Assembly: GCF_006829085.1 (NCBI RefSeq)
Contig: NZ_BJTC01000016.1
Span: 84,197 to 148,196 of the forward strand
From: Chryseobacterium sp. ON_d1
GTDB taxonomy: Bacteria; Bacteroidota; Bacteroidia; Flavobacteriales; Weeksellaceae
Direction: 5' to 3'
DNA: 64,000 nucleotides
In this document: piece by piece, positions 44,243 through 53,826 of the stretch
Layout of the letters: each line of letters opens with the position of its first letter
Numbering within the stretch: position 1 is the first letter of the stretch
Translations under genes and position numbers: made by a program
Notes under the pieces: generated by a model
The model's input: only the letters and a program-made list of their open reading frames with translations
Database searches by the model: none
What the model was told of the DNA's origin: nothing

Positions 44243-45661
44243 ATGAAAAACAATTTATTGATTTTTACGTTTAGTTTTTTTGCTTTCCCCGCTTTTGGCT
44301 GGGCTCAGTCTGCGCCGGATTTTAAAGAACTTCTGGATAGTGCTATGGTTCGGGACTCGAACCTTAAAATGCAGATTACCCAAAACAAGCTTACCGATCT
44401 GGATGAACATAAATTGAAAGACATCTTTCTTCCAACCCTGGAACTTAGTGGCCAGGCCGGTTATCTCAACGGAACAGCAAGACTTACGTCACCGGAATTC
44501 AATCTCGCTCCCTTTATCAATATTCCGGAAGGGACTTTCAACAATAATTTCAATGTATCAGGATTTTCAGGTATTGCTAAGGCAGACGCCAAAATGCTTC
44601 TGTATTCAGGAGGAAAGGTTAAATACATGAAAAAAGCGGTGGAAGAAAAGAAAAAGTCTGAAGATATCCTTCTGGAGAAAACAAAAGATGAAGTGATTGC
44701 CACTATTTCTAAGGCATATGACCAGCTGGCTTTGATTCATCAGTCTAAAAAAGTACTGGATGAAAGTAAAAAAAGACTTGATATCAACAGGAAAACAGCT
44801 GATAAAGCTCTGGGCTATGGATTGATTACCCCTTATGATCATAAGAAAATTGAACTGGCTCAGGCTACTTTGAATGCTAAAATGGTAGAATATGAAGGCA
44901 AGAAAGAATTGCTTCTTACCCAGCTTTACGTTTTAACCGGAATTAACAAGGAAAGGCTCAGAATGATTGATCCTGTTTTGTCTCCTGTAGAATTGCTGAC
45001 TGCAGAAAAAGGAATAGAGCAGAGAGCAGAAATCCGTGCTTTGGAACATGGCATCAGTGCTGCAGATTATAAGATAAAAGCCGAAAGAACATGGATGATT
45101 CCTAAAGTCCAGCTGATGGCTTCTGCTTATTATATCGGTTTGTACGGAAACAGAATAAAATCCTCAGAAAATGTGATTCCTGCAGTTCCGTTGCTTGGAT
45201 ATGAAGGAAAAAAACTGGACTGGAGACCCAATAATATCAATGTATTTCCATTGATTACGGCAGGAGTGGGCTTTAAATGGGAGATTTTTGACGGTAAAGA
45301 AGGAAAACACGCAGAAGAAACTGCCAAAGTTGGTAAAGAAGTATTGCAGAACCAGAAAGAAGACGCTCTGAAAAAACTGACATTGAATCTGGCCAATAAC
45401 CAAACCAATTATGATATTGCTTCCGCACAGATTACCCTGAAAGCGAAAGAAAAAGAGCTTGCAAAAAATGCGCTGGTACAGGCAGAAAAAGAATTCAGAT
45501 ACGGAATGAGCAAATCTTCCCAGCTGATTGATGCCGAAAATGACCTTGAAGCTGCTGAACTGGAATATCAGAATGCCGTTTTCAACCAGAGAAGAGCGGG
45601 AATAGAACTGATGAGGTCTACCCAGGAGCTGGATATCACCAAATTTTATTTAATCCCTTAA
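44243..45661 (+). CDS. TolC family outer-membrane efflux protein
   Basis: 472 aa. The signal ends at GWAQ. The two-fold repeat of long helices and beta segments typical of TolC is present (Ala/Lys/Glu-rich helices at 140-230 and 350-450), with the family phrase FRYGMSKSSQLIDAENDLEAAELEYQNA near the end. It provides the outer-membrane tunnel for the exporter encoded by the next two genes. It is 8 bases from the HlyD-type gene. Confidence 0.92.
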   Translation: MKNNLLIFTFSFFAFPAFGWAQSAPDFKELLDSAMVRDSNLKMQITQNKLTDLDEHKLKDIFLPTLELSGQAGYLNGTARLTSPEFNLAPFINIPEGTFNNNFNVSGFSGIAKADAKMLLYSGGKVKYMKKAVEEKKKSEDILLEKTKDEVIATISKAYDQLALIHQSKKVLDESKKRLDINRKTADKALGYGLITPYDHKKIELAQATLNAKMVEYEGKKELLLTQLYVLTGINKERLRMIDPVLSPVELLTAEKGIEQRAEIRALEHGISAADYKIKAERTWMIPKVQLMASAYYIGLYGNRIKSSENVIPAVPLLGYEGKKLDWRPNNINVFPLITAGVGFKWEIFDGKEGKHAEETAKVGKEVLQNQKEDALKKLTLNLANNQTNYDIASAQITLKAKEKELAKNALVQAEKEFRYGMSKSSQLIDAENDLEAAELEYQNAVFNQRRAGIELMRSTQELDITKFYLIP

Positions 45662-45669
45662 AAATTTAA

Positions 45670-46629
45670 ATGATGCATAAAAATATATCTATACTCTTCG
45701 CTGCCCTGTTTTTATTGGGGAGCTGTGACAAAAAGAATGAAAAGATCAAAGAACCGGAAGGGAAAACCAAAAAGGATGTCATCTCCTTTGCACCTAAAGT
45801 TACCGGAAGGATTCTTAAAATATATGTTTCCGAAGGTCAGACTGTGAAAAAAGGAGATACCCTGGCTCAGCTTGATGTACCGGAAGTTTCTGCAAAAATT
45901 GCACAGGCACAAGGAGCAGTAAGTGCGGCTACGGCTCAGGAGCAAATGGCAAAAAACGGAGCCACAGCAGATCAGCTGAAACAGCTTCAGGCCAAATATA
46001 AAGGCCTGAAAGAGCAATATGAATTTGCACAGAAATCTTATAAAAGAGCCAACAATATGTTCCGTGACAGCCTGATGTCCCCACAGGCTCATGACGAAAT
46101 CTATGCGAAATTACAGGGAGCAAAAGCTCAGTATGATGCTGTAGTGGCAGAACTGGATGATGTAAAAAGAGGAACCCGTTTTGAAAAAGTGGAAATGGCG
46201 GCAGGGCAGGCTTCCCAGGCCAAAGGAGCGTTGCAGGAAGCCAATGTAGCGTACTCAGAAAGATATATCCTTGCGACCAATGATATGGAAATAGAAACCA
46301 TCAGCTTGAATACCGGAGAGCTTGCAACGGCAGGCTTCGCTCTGTTCAATGGATATATTCCGGAAAGTACTTATTTCAGATTTACCATCCCGGAAAGTGC
46401 CATTTCAAAATATAAAAAAGGGCAGGAGGTAACGATGCAGGTGGTTTATAACAAAGAAAATCTTACCGGAAATATTGTATATATCAAGCAGCTGACAAAA
46501 TATGCGGATATTACCACTGCTTATCCCGATTACCAACTGCAGGATGCGATCTATGAGATCAAAGTAAAACCCAGGGACATGAATAAGGCTAAAAATATTT
46601 TGGTCAATGCCAATGTAATCCTTCAATAA
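45670..46629 (+). CDS. HlyD/MFP-type periplasmic adaptor, predicted lipoprotein
   Basis: 319 aa. The lipobox Leu-Gly-Ser-Cys is at residues 16-19. The biotinyl-lipoyl-like half motif (GRILKIYVSEGQTVKKGDTLAQLD) is followed by a coiled-coil hairpin (about 75-170), then a beta-barrel part. It joins TolC to an inner-membrane permease. Two tandem ATG codons make the start uncertain by one residue. Confidence 0.9.
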   Translation: MMHKNISILFAALFLLGSCDKKNEKIKEPEGKTKKDVISFAPKVTGRILKIYVSEGQTVKKGDTLAQLDVPEVSAKIAQAQGAVSAATAQEQMAKNGATADQLKQLQAKYKGLKEQYEFAQKSYKRANNMFRDSLMSPQAHDEIYAKLQGAKAQYDAVVAELDDVKRGTRFEKVEMAAGQASQAKGALQEANVAYSERYILATNDMEIETISLNTGELATAGFALFNGYIPESTYFRFTIPESAISKYKKGQEVTMQVVYNKENLTGNIVYIKQLTKYADITTAYPDYQLQDAIYEIKVKPRDMNKAKNILVNANVILQ

Positions 46630-46695
46630 AATGAAACAGATTGGATAGAGCTTCAGCGAAATTCCATTACGTTTTCAACCTATAAAAATATACAA

Positions 46696-47904
46696 ATGAA
46701 AGAATTTTTCCGTCTTTTAAAACGTGAGTTCAAACTTTTTATCAGCAATTCTACCTTAAGAACTGTGTTCTTTTTGGCACCGGTTTTCTATGCAACTTTG
46801 CTGGGGTTTGTTTACAAAAGCGGAAAAGTTGAAAATACTCCTGTATTGGTTGTCGACAGAGATAATACCCCTCTGTCCAATCAATTGACAGAAATGCTCG
46901 AAGACAATAAAAGCATTAAGGTTTTCAGATACCTGCAGGAGCCTCTCAGTATCAAAGATGAGGTGATCAGGCATGAGGCTGCAGCTGTAGTCATCATTCC
47001 TTCCAGGTTTGAAGGAGATATGCTGCAGAAAAAGTATCCTGAACTCAATGTTTACATCAATACCGGAAATGTTTTGACGGCCAATTTTGCATCCAAGGCT
47101 CTTCAGCTGACCATAGGAACATTCTCTGCAGGAGCTTCCATCAAAGCGCTTCAGAAAGCAGGAATGCCTGCCGCAAAGGCTGCTACCCAGTATGAACCTT
47201 TCAAAGCCAATTATATTACGCTCTTCAATACTACAGGAAACTACCTTATCTTTATGTGGCCGGCGATGCTTGCAGTAGTTTTACAGCAGGTAATTCTGTT
47301 GGCTATGGCTGTAAGTTTTGCTGCTGAATTTGAAAGGGGATCGTTTGTAAAAGAATATCTGAAAATGAAAAGATGGGCCTTCCCAACCATGCTGATTAAA
47401 GTGATACCAATCTGGATATTTTCTATTCTCATTGTAGGTATTTATTACTTTATGCATATGATCTTCAGGGTTCCGATGCCTGAAGGAATTCTTAATTTCA
47501 TCCTTTTGACAGCAGTTTTTGTAGGATCGGCTTCATTCCTGGGGGTGTTTATCAGTATTCTGATTCCTGATGCATTGAAGGCGACACAGATTCTTATGGT
47601 TATTGCTTCGCCGGCATTTATTATCAGTGGTTTTACATGGCCTTTGAATGCGATGCCTGCCTTTGTCCAGTTTATCGCCAATATTATTCCGTTAACTCCC
47701 TTTTTACAGGCTTTTAAAATTCTATTGATTCAGAAAGGATCGGTAGAGCTTACATTCCCGTATCTGAAACATTTAAGTATTCTTTTGGTCGTATATGCCA
47801 TCATAGGCTGGATTGCTTTAAAAATTAAGCTTTGGTTTATATTCAAAAAAGCAGCACCACAGGAAATTACTGTAAAGGATATTTCTCAGGAGGATAGCAA
47901 GTAG
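46696..47904 (+). CDS. ABC-2 type transporter permease
   Basis: 402 aa. One N-terminal membrane helix (LRTVFFLAPVFYATLLGFVY) is followed by a large periplasmic domain (about 45-175) and five more helices, as in the YhhJ/YbhR type. The phrase SGFTWPLNAMPAFVQFIANIIPLTPFL is typical. No ATPase gene lies in the operon, so an ATPase from elsewhere must serve it or it works differently. The 66-base gap from the adaptor gene has no terminator. Confidence 0.9.
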   Translation: MKEFFRLLKREFKLFISNSTLRTVFFLAPVFYATLLGFVYKSGKVENTPVLVVDRDNTPLSNQLTEMLEDNKSIKVFRYLQEPLSIKDEVIRHEAAAVVIIPSRFEGDMLQKKYPELNVYINTGNVLTANFASKALQLTIGTFSAGASIKALQKAGMPAAKAATQYEPFKANYITLFNTTGNYLIFMWPAMLAVVLQQVILLAMAVSFAAEFERGSFVKEYLKMKRWAFPTMLIKVIPIWIFSILIVGIYYFMHMIFRVPMPEGILNFILLTAVFVGSASFLGVFISILIPDALKATQILMVIASPAFIISGFTWPLNAMPAFVQFIANIIPLTPFLQAFKILLIQKGSVELTFPYLKHLSILLVVYAIIGWIALKIKLWFIFKKAAPQEITVKDISQEDSK

Positions 47905-48069
47905 TTTATGGTTGGCTTAGTTGCCGGTTAATTTGTTGCTGGTAGCATCAACCCGTAAACCCGACCATCGAATCCCGCACTCTACACACATCAATTTCTC
48001 CTTTTTTAAACTGACTATAAAATCAAACAAAAAAACTGATATATTTGTTGGTAGTAAAATAGAAATTAT

Positions 48070-48525
48070 ATGGAAAATGTATTTGATGCAAAAGATGCTC
48101 AAAACTATATTGACAGAATAAACAAATTGGTGGAAGACACCCATGGTTTGTGGGGCAAAATGACCGTTGATCAGATGCTTGCACACTGCTGTATAGCATA
48201 TGAAATGGTATATGAGCCGGAAAAACACAGAAAACCAGGAGCTATCGCTAAATTTATATTGAAAACATTTGTGAAACCTAAAGTGGTAGGAGAAAAGGCA
48301 TATCCGAGAGATTCTCCTACAGCACCGCAGTTTTTGATTACCACAAGAAAAAATTTTCATGAAGAAAAAACAAGACTGATCGGTTTTATTCAGAAGACAC
48401 AGCAATTGGGAGCTGACGCTTTCGATGGTAAAGAATCTTTCTCTTTTGGGAAATTAAATGCTCAGGAATGGAATAATATGTTTGCGAAACATCTGAACCA
48501 TCACCTGGCGCAATTTGGCGTATAA
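48070..48525 (+). CDS. DUF1569 (DinB-like) protein
   Basis: 151 aa. Helical, with the motif WGKMTVDQMLAHCCIAYEM and a C-terminal NHHLAQFGV. His residues in these two places fit the metal site of the DinB fold. Function is unknown; thiol transfer or detoxification is typical of the superfamily. A TATATTTG promoter box lies about 30 bases upstream. Confidence 0.8.
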   Translation: MENVFDAKDAQNYIDRINKLVEDTHGLWGKMTVDQMLAHCCIAYEMVYEPEKHRKPGAIAKFILKTFVKPKVVGEKAYPRDSPTAPQFLITTRKNFHEEKTRLIGFIQKTQQLGADAFDGKESFSFGKLNAQEWNNMFAKHLNHHLAQFGV

Positions 48526-48535
48526 ACAACACTGT

Positions 48536-49006
48536 ATGAAAAAACTTTTATTACTTTTCATTCTGGCTGCTAATTTTGTATTGGGTCAGATGCCGGATAT
48601 TTCCAATACATGGCTTAATAATAGTAAACCTTATATTGGCACGATCGGAAACAAAGGACAGGAACTGAAGCTGAAGATCAATATTGCTGAACAGAATAAA
48701 AAAAATGATCAGGAATATTTTGTTTCAGGATATTCACTTGTAGATACCAGTTATGCAAAATTTGAAGGTAAAATGACCATTTCAAAATATAAAGATTCCA
48801 GGAATCAGGGAACGGTATATGGAGAATATGAGCTTGCAGAAGAGAATAAAGGAAAACATTCCGGGCTTTTCAAAGGGAAATTTACCTATAATTTCAAGTG
48901 GAATAAAAAAACAGAGAAAATTGAAGGACAGTATATTGAACTGACAGGAGACTGGAAAAGTTATGACGGAACCCTAGAGTTTAAAACCCATCTGAAAAAT
49001 CAGTAA
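48536..49006 (+). CDS. Small exported protein of unknown function
   Basis: 156 aa from the ATG at 48536, which begins a signal peptide (KKLLLLFILAANFVLGQ); the frame opens seven codons earlier inside the previous gene. The mature part is a likely beta-sandwich or barrel with charged strands. No domain was recognised. The start is 10 bases after the DUF1569 stop, suggesting one transcript. Confidence 0.65.
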   Translation: MKKLLLLFILAANFVLGQMPDISNTWLNNSKPYIGTIGNKGQELKLKINIAEQNKKNDQEYFVSGYSLVDTSYAKFEGKMTISKYKDSRNQGTVYGEYELAEENKGKHSGLFKGKFTYNFKWNKKTEKIEGQYIELTGDWKSYDGTLEFKTHLKNQ

Positions 49007-49106
49007 TTAAAAATTCCATTTCATATCCGTAACCTTCCTGCAGCAGCTAAACTAAACCCGAAATTCCGAACCCGGTCCAATATCAACCTTAAAACCCCAG
49101 CAACAT

Positions 49107-49478
49107 ATGAAACTAGGAGCTTTTTCAATCAGCTTAAGTGTAAAAGACCTTCAGAAATCTAAAGATTTTTATGAGAAACTCGGATTTACAACTATGGCAG
49201 GAACTACAGAACAAAATTACCTGATTATGAAAAACGGTTCTACTTTAATAGGACTTTTCCAAGCCATGTTTGACGGAAATATGCTTACTTTTAACCCCGG
49301 ATGGGATGAAAATGCCCAAAATCTTGAATCTTTTGATGATGTACGCGAAATCCAGAAAAGGTTGAAAGAAAGTGGTGTAGAAATCGGAAGAGAGGCAGAT
49401 GAAACAACTTCCGGCCCTGAACATATCTACCTGAAAGATCCGGATGGGAATATGATTTTAATAGATCAGCACAGATAA
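49107..49478 (+). CDS. VOC family protein (glyoxalase/dioxygenase fold)
   Basis: 123 aa. Single VOC unit: FSISLSVKDLQKSKDFYEKLGF at the start and EHIYLKDPDGNMILIDQ at the end. The metal residues of known glyoxalases are only partly apparent, so the substrate is open. The 100 bases upstream contain one of the CCGAA-rich intergenic repeats. Confidence 0.88.
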   Translation: MKLGAFSISLSVKDLQKSKDFYEKLGFTTMAGTTEQNYLIMKNGSTLIGLFQAMFDGNMLTFNPGWDENAQNLESFDDVREIQKRLKESGVEIGREADETTSGPEHIYLKDPDGNMILIDQHR

Positions 49479-49534
49479 ACATCGAGCTCATCATAAACAG
49501 AACTTAAAACAAACTTAACTTATAAAAAACAATC

Positions 49535-49984
49535 ATGGCAACAGTAAACGTTTATTTAACATTTAACGGGAATTGCAGAGAAGCATTTGATTTCTACAAA
49601 TCAGTTTTCGGGGGAGAGTATCCTTATATCGGAACTTTTGGGGAGATGCCACCTATGGAAGGCAAGGAAACTCCGGAAGAAGATAAAAACAAGATTATGC
49701 ATGTTTCACTTCCGATCTCTAAAGAAACAATTTTGATGGGAAGTGATACAGGAGGAGAGTGGTCTTCCAACTTTAAGGCAGGAAATAACTTCTCTATTTC
49801 TGTGAATGCTGAATCTAAAGAAGAAGCAGACAAATTATTCGGCGGTCTTTCTGATGGAGGACAGGTAACAATGCCAATGGCTGATACATTCTGGGGAGCT
49901 TATTTTGGTATGTTTACCGATAAGTTTGGGATCAACTGGATGGTAAACTATGATGATCCTGCTAAAATGCAGCAGCATCCGTAA
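49535..49984 (+). CDS. PhnB-like VOC family protein
   Basis: 149 aa. It opens with VYLTFNGNCREAFDFYKSVFGGE and ends with FGINWMVNYDD, the PhnB/YjdN pattern within the VOC superfamily. The enzymatic role is not known. It lies 56 bases after another VOC gene and is followed by a strong terminator. Confidence 0.9.
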   Translation: MATVNVYLTFNGNCREAFDFYKSVFGGEYPYIGTFGEMPPMEGKETPEEDKNKIMHVSLPISKETILMGSDTGGEWSSNFKAGNNFSISVNAESKEEADKLFGGLSDGGQVTMPMADTFWGAYFGMFTDKFGINWMVNYDDPAKMQQHP

Positions 49985-50008
49985 TTCATATTTGTATGTA
50001 AAATATTG

Positions 50009-50038
50009 AAAAAACCGACAGAAACCTGTCGGTTTTTT
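50009..50038. terminator. Bidirectional terminator
   Basis: AAAAAACCGACA and TGTCGGTTTTTT form a perfect 12-base stem with the loop GAAACC. It lies between convergent genes. Confidence 0.88.
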
Positions 50039-50069
50039 TATTTACTGGAAACAGCTTAAAAATAACTTT

Positions 50070-50915
50070 TTAGTTCTTTTTGACGATCTTATAGCTTACT
50101 GTTGCTGTTTTGATGAGATAGATTCCTTCAGGCAGTCCGGTAATGTCAAACGCATTTTTATCGTTTGTTGCTTCTGCAGATTTTACAAGCTTTCCGGACT
50201 GGTCATATAAATAGATTGTATCATTTTTTTTCAGATGATCAATATGGAATACACCCGAAGTTGGATTAGGATAAATATTCTCTTTTTCTTTAATGGTGCT
50301 TTCTGAAGTTCCCAATGTTGAAATTTTTGTCCACGTAAATGCATCCAGGCACATATAGACATAGGATCCGGTGGATTGCAGCTGGATCTCATCAATGACA
50401 GTATTGCTGTTATTCTGATTATTCAGAGTGGCAAGATCAATCAGGGTAAACCCATTACTGATGCCTGTCGTTCCCGTAGTGGCATTAAATGTTGTATTAA
50501 AGCCGGATGTTTTGGTGGTGGTAAACTTGGTCACTCCTCCTAATTTTCCTGTGATGATAAGCGTTCCTGATGAAGTAGACTGGTTTAAAGCAGTATTGCT
50601 TAAAAATACCCAAAATTTTGAGACTGTCAATGAAGAACTGCTCTTAAGACTGAATGAAGGAGAACTGATATTTGTAGTTCCGGTATTGTCAATGTAGACA
50701 TTGTCATTGGCTGTTCCGTTCCATCCGGTGTTTGGATAATTGCCCTGAATTCTGAAAGTTCCGGCCTGTGAAACAATATTAAAAGTATATCCATTACTGA
50801 TAAAACTGGTGCTGCCACCAGATGCATTTTCAAAAGTTACAGTGGTTGTCTGTGCATTAATTAATGCAATCGTGCTTAAGAAAACGAAGATGGCAAAAGA
50901 GATAATTTTTTTCAT
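50070..50915 (-). CDS. Secreted protein with type IX sorting domain
   Basis: 281 aa from the ATG that starts the signal peptide MKKIISFAIFVFLSTIALIN (cut before AQ/Q); the frame extends nine codons further upstream. The mature part is Ser/Thr/Gly/Asn-rich and beta-rich. The last 75 residues form a T9SS type A sorting domain (IYPNPTSGVFHID, then GLPEGIYLIK). It should be exported across the outer membrane and attached or released. The central domain may bind carbohydrate, but I cannot assign it. Confidence 0.88.
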   Translation of the reverse strand: MKKIISFAIFVFLSTIALINAQTTTVTFENASGGSTSFISNGYTFNIVSQAGTFRIQGNYPNTGWNGTANDNVYIDNTGTTNISSPSFSLKSSSSLTVSKFWVFLSNTALNQSTSSGTLIITGKLGGVTKFTTTKTSGFNTTFNATTGTTGISNGFTLIDLATLNNQNNSNTVIDEIQLQSTGSYVYMCLDAFTWTKISTLGTSESTIKEKENIYPNPTSGVFHIDHLKKNDTIYLYDQSGKLVKSAEATNDKNAFDITGLPEGIYLIKTATVSYKIVKKN

Positions 50916-51231
50916 GATATAGATTTTTAGTGGTTGAAGCAAGATGAAAGGCCTCCAGTACTGTTTACATTCTCATTGTATTTTCCTGTAAAGCATACCA
51001 CAAAGTAACGGTGAAACATAAAACCATTACAGCGTATTAAATGCCAAATTGAAAAATGCGTAGAAATACGCAATTTTGTTGATTGTTATTATTATAATTT
51101 TGGAAAATGAATATTATGTTAATGAAAATGAATTTATTTCACAGTATGGTTAGTTTTTTTTCATAACTTGTAGTGTACAGTTACAGTAACTTTATTTTGA
51201 ACCTATTATATAATTTAAAACGAGAAAAACT
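50916..51231. promoter_or_regulatory. 316-base divergent intergenic region
   Basis: No gene is visible. TGCGTA-GAAA-TACGCA at 51057-51072 forms a perfect 6-base stem with a GAAA tetraloop, flanked by A and T runs. A TAATTTTG box lies at 51095-51102 on the plus strand. These may control the divergent genes on either side. Confidence 0.4.
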
Positions 51232-51558
51232 ATGGAATTACCTAAGCATGCAGTATCATTGGATGATGCTAAAACATGGATCAGCAACTGGCAGAATAGA
51301 AATGACATTAACGGAATGTCAATAAGAGCTCATATTATTCCTGTACAAGATGTAAATGATATTTTCAACAAGGATAAAGGCTTTGAACAATATCGCGGAT
51401 ATAACGCCATTACAGATCAGGGAGAGTTTAAATTTCTAATGGTCGGAGTAGATTCTAACGGGAATGATATTGTCAATTATGAGGACGGGTTTTATGTATA
51501 TGATATGACAACGCCTTGCCCTAGTGTATGTTCCACTGAGAAATGGTGGAATCTGTAA
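51232..51558 (+). CDS. Uncharacterised 108-aa protein
   Basis: 108 aa, with no signal peptide. The first part reads KHAVSLDDAKTWISNWQNR. The C-terminus has two cysteines in a Pro-rich end (TTPCPSVCSTEKWWN). I recall similar short proteins in Chryseobacterium and Flavobacterium without a known role. It lies upstream of the membrane protein and two-component genes. Confidence 0.65.
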   Translation: MELPKHAVSLDDAKTWISNWQNRNDINGMSIRAHIIPVQDVNDIFNKDKGFEQYRGYNAITDQGEFKFLMVGVDSNGNDIVNYEDGFYVYDMTTPCPSVCSTEKWWNL

Positions 51559-51576
51559 CCTGAAAACTAAAGGTCA

Positions 51577-52209
51577 TTGGATCATTGGATTGAAATATTG
51601 TCATTAATTGGAAAAGGCATCCTGCTGATTAATCTGGCAGTATACTGTATAGGTTTCTCCAAAACCGGAAAAGCCTATACATTTTTCATCAGCTACCTGG
51701 CATGGATATTAATTTGTGAAATCGTATTTTATGTATTGAATTCTCAGAAGATTAATAATCTGTTTTTCTCCCATTATTATCTGATAGGTCAGTTTGTGTT
51801 ACTGGGATTATTCTTTCATGAAATTTTATCTGAAAAATACCAGAAAAAAACTGCACTTATTCTTTTAATGAGCATTCCTGTTATTCTCTTTATACAGTAT
51901 ATGATATATCCGGAAAAATATTATGTTTTCAATCTGTTTGAAATTTTTGTCACTTCTTACTCAATTATCATTCTGGCATTATTTCATTTATATAACATAT
52001 TGGATACTGAAAAGAAATACAATTATATAAGCCTGGGGCTTCTACTGTATCTCATAAGCAGCACGGTTATATTTTTGTCTGGAAATCTTTATACGGTGAT
52101 GAACAGGAAGCTGCATAAAGAGATATGGGTTTTCAATGTTGTTATGTTTATTGTGTACCAGATTTTTATTCTGGCAGAATATCTTTCTTCCCGTAGAAAA
52201 AATGTGTAA
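51577..52209 (+). CDS. Multi-pass membrane protein preceding a two-component system
   Basis: 210 aa with about seven hydrophobic segments and short charged loops. The only in-frame start after the upstream stop at 51568 is a TTG at 51577 (or later TTG/ATT codons). It precedes the histidine kinase gene by 21 bases and may sense or regulate it. No family was recognised. Confidence 0.65.
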   Translation: MDHWIEILSLIGKGILLINLAVYCIGFSKTGKAYTFFISYLAWILICEIVFYVLNSQKINNLFFSHYYLIGQFVLLGLFFHEILSEKYQKKTALILLMSIPVILFIQYMIYPEKYYVFNLFEIFVTSYSIIILALFHLYNILDTEKKYNYISLGLLLYLISSTVIFLSGNLYTVMNRKLHKEIWVFNVVMFIVYQIFILAEYLSSRRKNV

Positions 52210-52230
52210 TTACTGTTATGATTTTACAAA

Positions 52231-53007
52231 ATGAATGAGAATACAATTATTTCCACTATCGTTTATACCTTCCTGGCCTTCACTTTACTGGCCATTACCC
52301 TGATCATATTTTATTATTTTTCCAATAAGAAAATAACGAAAAATCTTATTCAGAAAAAAGAACTGGAGGTCAGATACGAGAAAGACCTTACTCATGCTAT
52401 TATAAGTGCTCAGGAAAAAGAGAGACTGAGAATTGCTCAGGACCTGCATGATGATATCAGTTCAAAACTAAGCGTGGTAGCTTTGAATATCCATCTTCTG
52501 GATTTTGATAACCTGGCCAGAGAAGAATATAATGACCTGAAAAATAAAATAATACATCTGGTTAACAAAACAGCTGAAAGCGCCAGGCAGATCTCTCACG
52601 ATCTGCTGCCTCCGATTTTAGAAAAATTCGGGCTGCATGCTGCGATAGATGCATTGTGTTCGGAAATTAACCTGTCCAAAAAACTGCAGGTTACTTATTC
52701 AAACAGTTTATATTTTGCTAAAGCAGAAGATGAAAAGAATTTACATATCTTTAGAATACTTCAGGAGCTTATTAATAACTCCATAAAACATGGTGAAAGT
52801 ACGCATATTGATATAGAGTTTCTGGGAAAAAACGGGAAAAATACCTGTATTTATAAAGATGATGGAAAAGGATTTAATCTTGATGAAAATACTTTGAAAG
52901 GAGGACTCGGCTTACGAAATATCAGAAGCCGGGTTGAACTGATCAATGGAACACTGAAAATTGAAAGTGAAAACAATAAAGGGACTACTGTAGAATTTAC
53001 ATTTTAA
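52231..53007 (+). CDS. Sensor histidine kinase (HisKA_3 / NarX type)
   Basis: 258 aa. One membrane helix (about residues 7-31) leads into the dimerisation/phosphoacceptor helix with His73 in AQDLHDDISSKLS, then an HATPase_c domain (ELINNSIKHGES, then GGLGLRNIRSRVELINGTL). There is no large sensor domain, so the signal may come through the membrane segment or the adjacent seven-helix protein. The cognate regulator gene follows after 11 bases. Confidence 0.93.
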   Translation: MNENTIISTIVYTFLAFTLLAITLIIFYYFSNKKITKNLIQKKELEVRYEKDLTHAIISAQEKERLRIAQDLHDDISSKLSVVALNIHLLDFDNLAREEYNDLKNKIIHLVNKTAESARQISHDLLPPILEKFGLHAAIDALCSEINLSKKLQVTYSNSLYFAKAEDEKNLHIFRILQELINNSIKHGESTHIDIEFLGKNGKNTCIYKDDGKGFNLDENTLKGGLGLRNIRSRVELINGTLKIESENNKGTTVEFTF

Positions 53008-53018
53008 ATAGTTATAAG

Positions 53019-53708
53019 ATGGAAAAGAATACCATTCGTGTAATAACTGTAGACGATGAAGCGCTGTTTCGCCAGGGAATTTCATTGCTTATACAGAGAG
53101 AGAATGATATTGAACTGGTAAGCGATTTCAGTAATGGAAAAGAGCTGCTTGATGAACTCATCAACTTACAGGAACTGCCGGATATTATCCTGATGGACCT
53201 CAATATGCCGGAAATTAACGGAGTAGAAGCTACCAAACAGATCCATATCAGATATCCTCAGATCAAAATTATTGCATTGACCAGCTATAATACAAAAGCA
53301 TTTATTGTTAATATGATACAGTCGGGAGCCTGTTCCTTTCTTAAAAAAAACTCAAGCCCCACTGAGTTGCTTACCGCAATCCGGGAAGTCTATAGTAAAG
53401 GTTTCTTTTATAATAATGAAGTAATGGAAGCATTACATCAAAATCTTACAGAACCTAAAAAGAAGATCTCCAGTATTTTTGATGCCAATCATATTTCCAA
53501 AAGAGAAAAAGAAGTGCTGGAATTAATCTGTAAACAATACAACACTGCTGAGATTGCAGATCTGCTTTTTATAAGCTCCAGAACCGTCGAAGGACACCGA
53601 AACAGTCTTCTCCTGAAAACCGGAGCCAAAAATACGGCAGGTTTAGTGGTATATGCTATAGAAAGTAAAATTGCAGATATGAACTATTTAAAAGACCGCT
53701 TCGAGTAA
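53019..53708 (+). CDS. NarL/FixJ-type response regulator
   Basis: 229 aa. The receiver domain has the acidic pair VDDE and phosphoacceptor Asp60 (DIILMDLNMPEING). A LuxR-type helix-turn-helix (ISKREKEVLELICKQYNTAEIADLLFISSRTVEGHR) occupies the last 65 residues. It is paired with the kinase directly upstream. Target genes are unknown. Confidence 0.94.
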   Translation: MEKNTIRVITVDDEALFRQGISLLIQRENDIELVSDFSNGKELLDELINLQELPDIILMDLNMPEINGVEATKQIHIRYPQIKIIALTSYNTKAFIVNMIQSGACSFLKKNSSPTELLTAIREVYSKGFFYNNEVMEALHQNLTEPKKKISSIFDANHISKREKEVLELICKQYNTAEIADLLFISSRTVEGHRNSLLLKTGAKNTAGLVVYAIESKIADMNYLKDRFE

Positions 53709-53826
53709 ATTCACAACGTAATTTCCGTTAAAAAACATAACATCCTAAATATTTTCTGATTAAATTAGTTTTTGATTTTTAGTCATTTTAAAATCTTAAA
53801 TAACAACAATCAGAAAGTACAAAAGG

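Noticed and set aside
47917..48405. Minus-strand open frame of 162 codons opposite the DUF1569 gene
   Set aside because: The plus-strand frame has the family motif; the minus frame is a shadow with biased composition.
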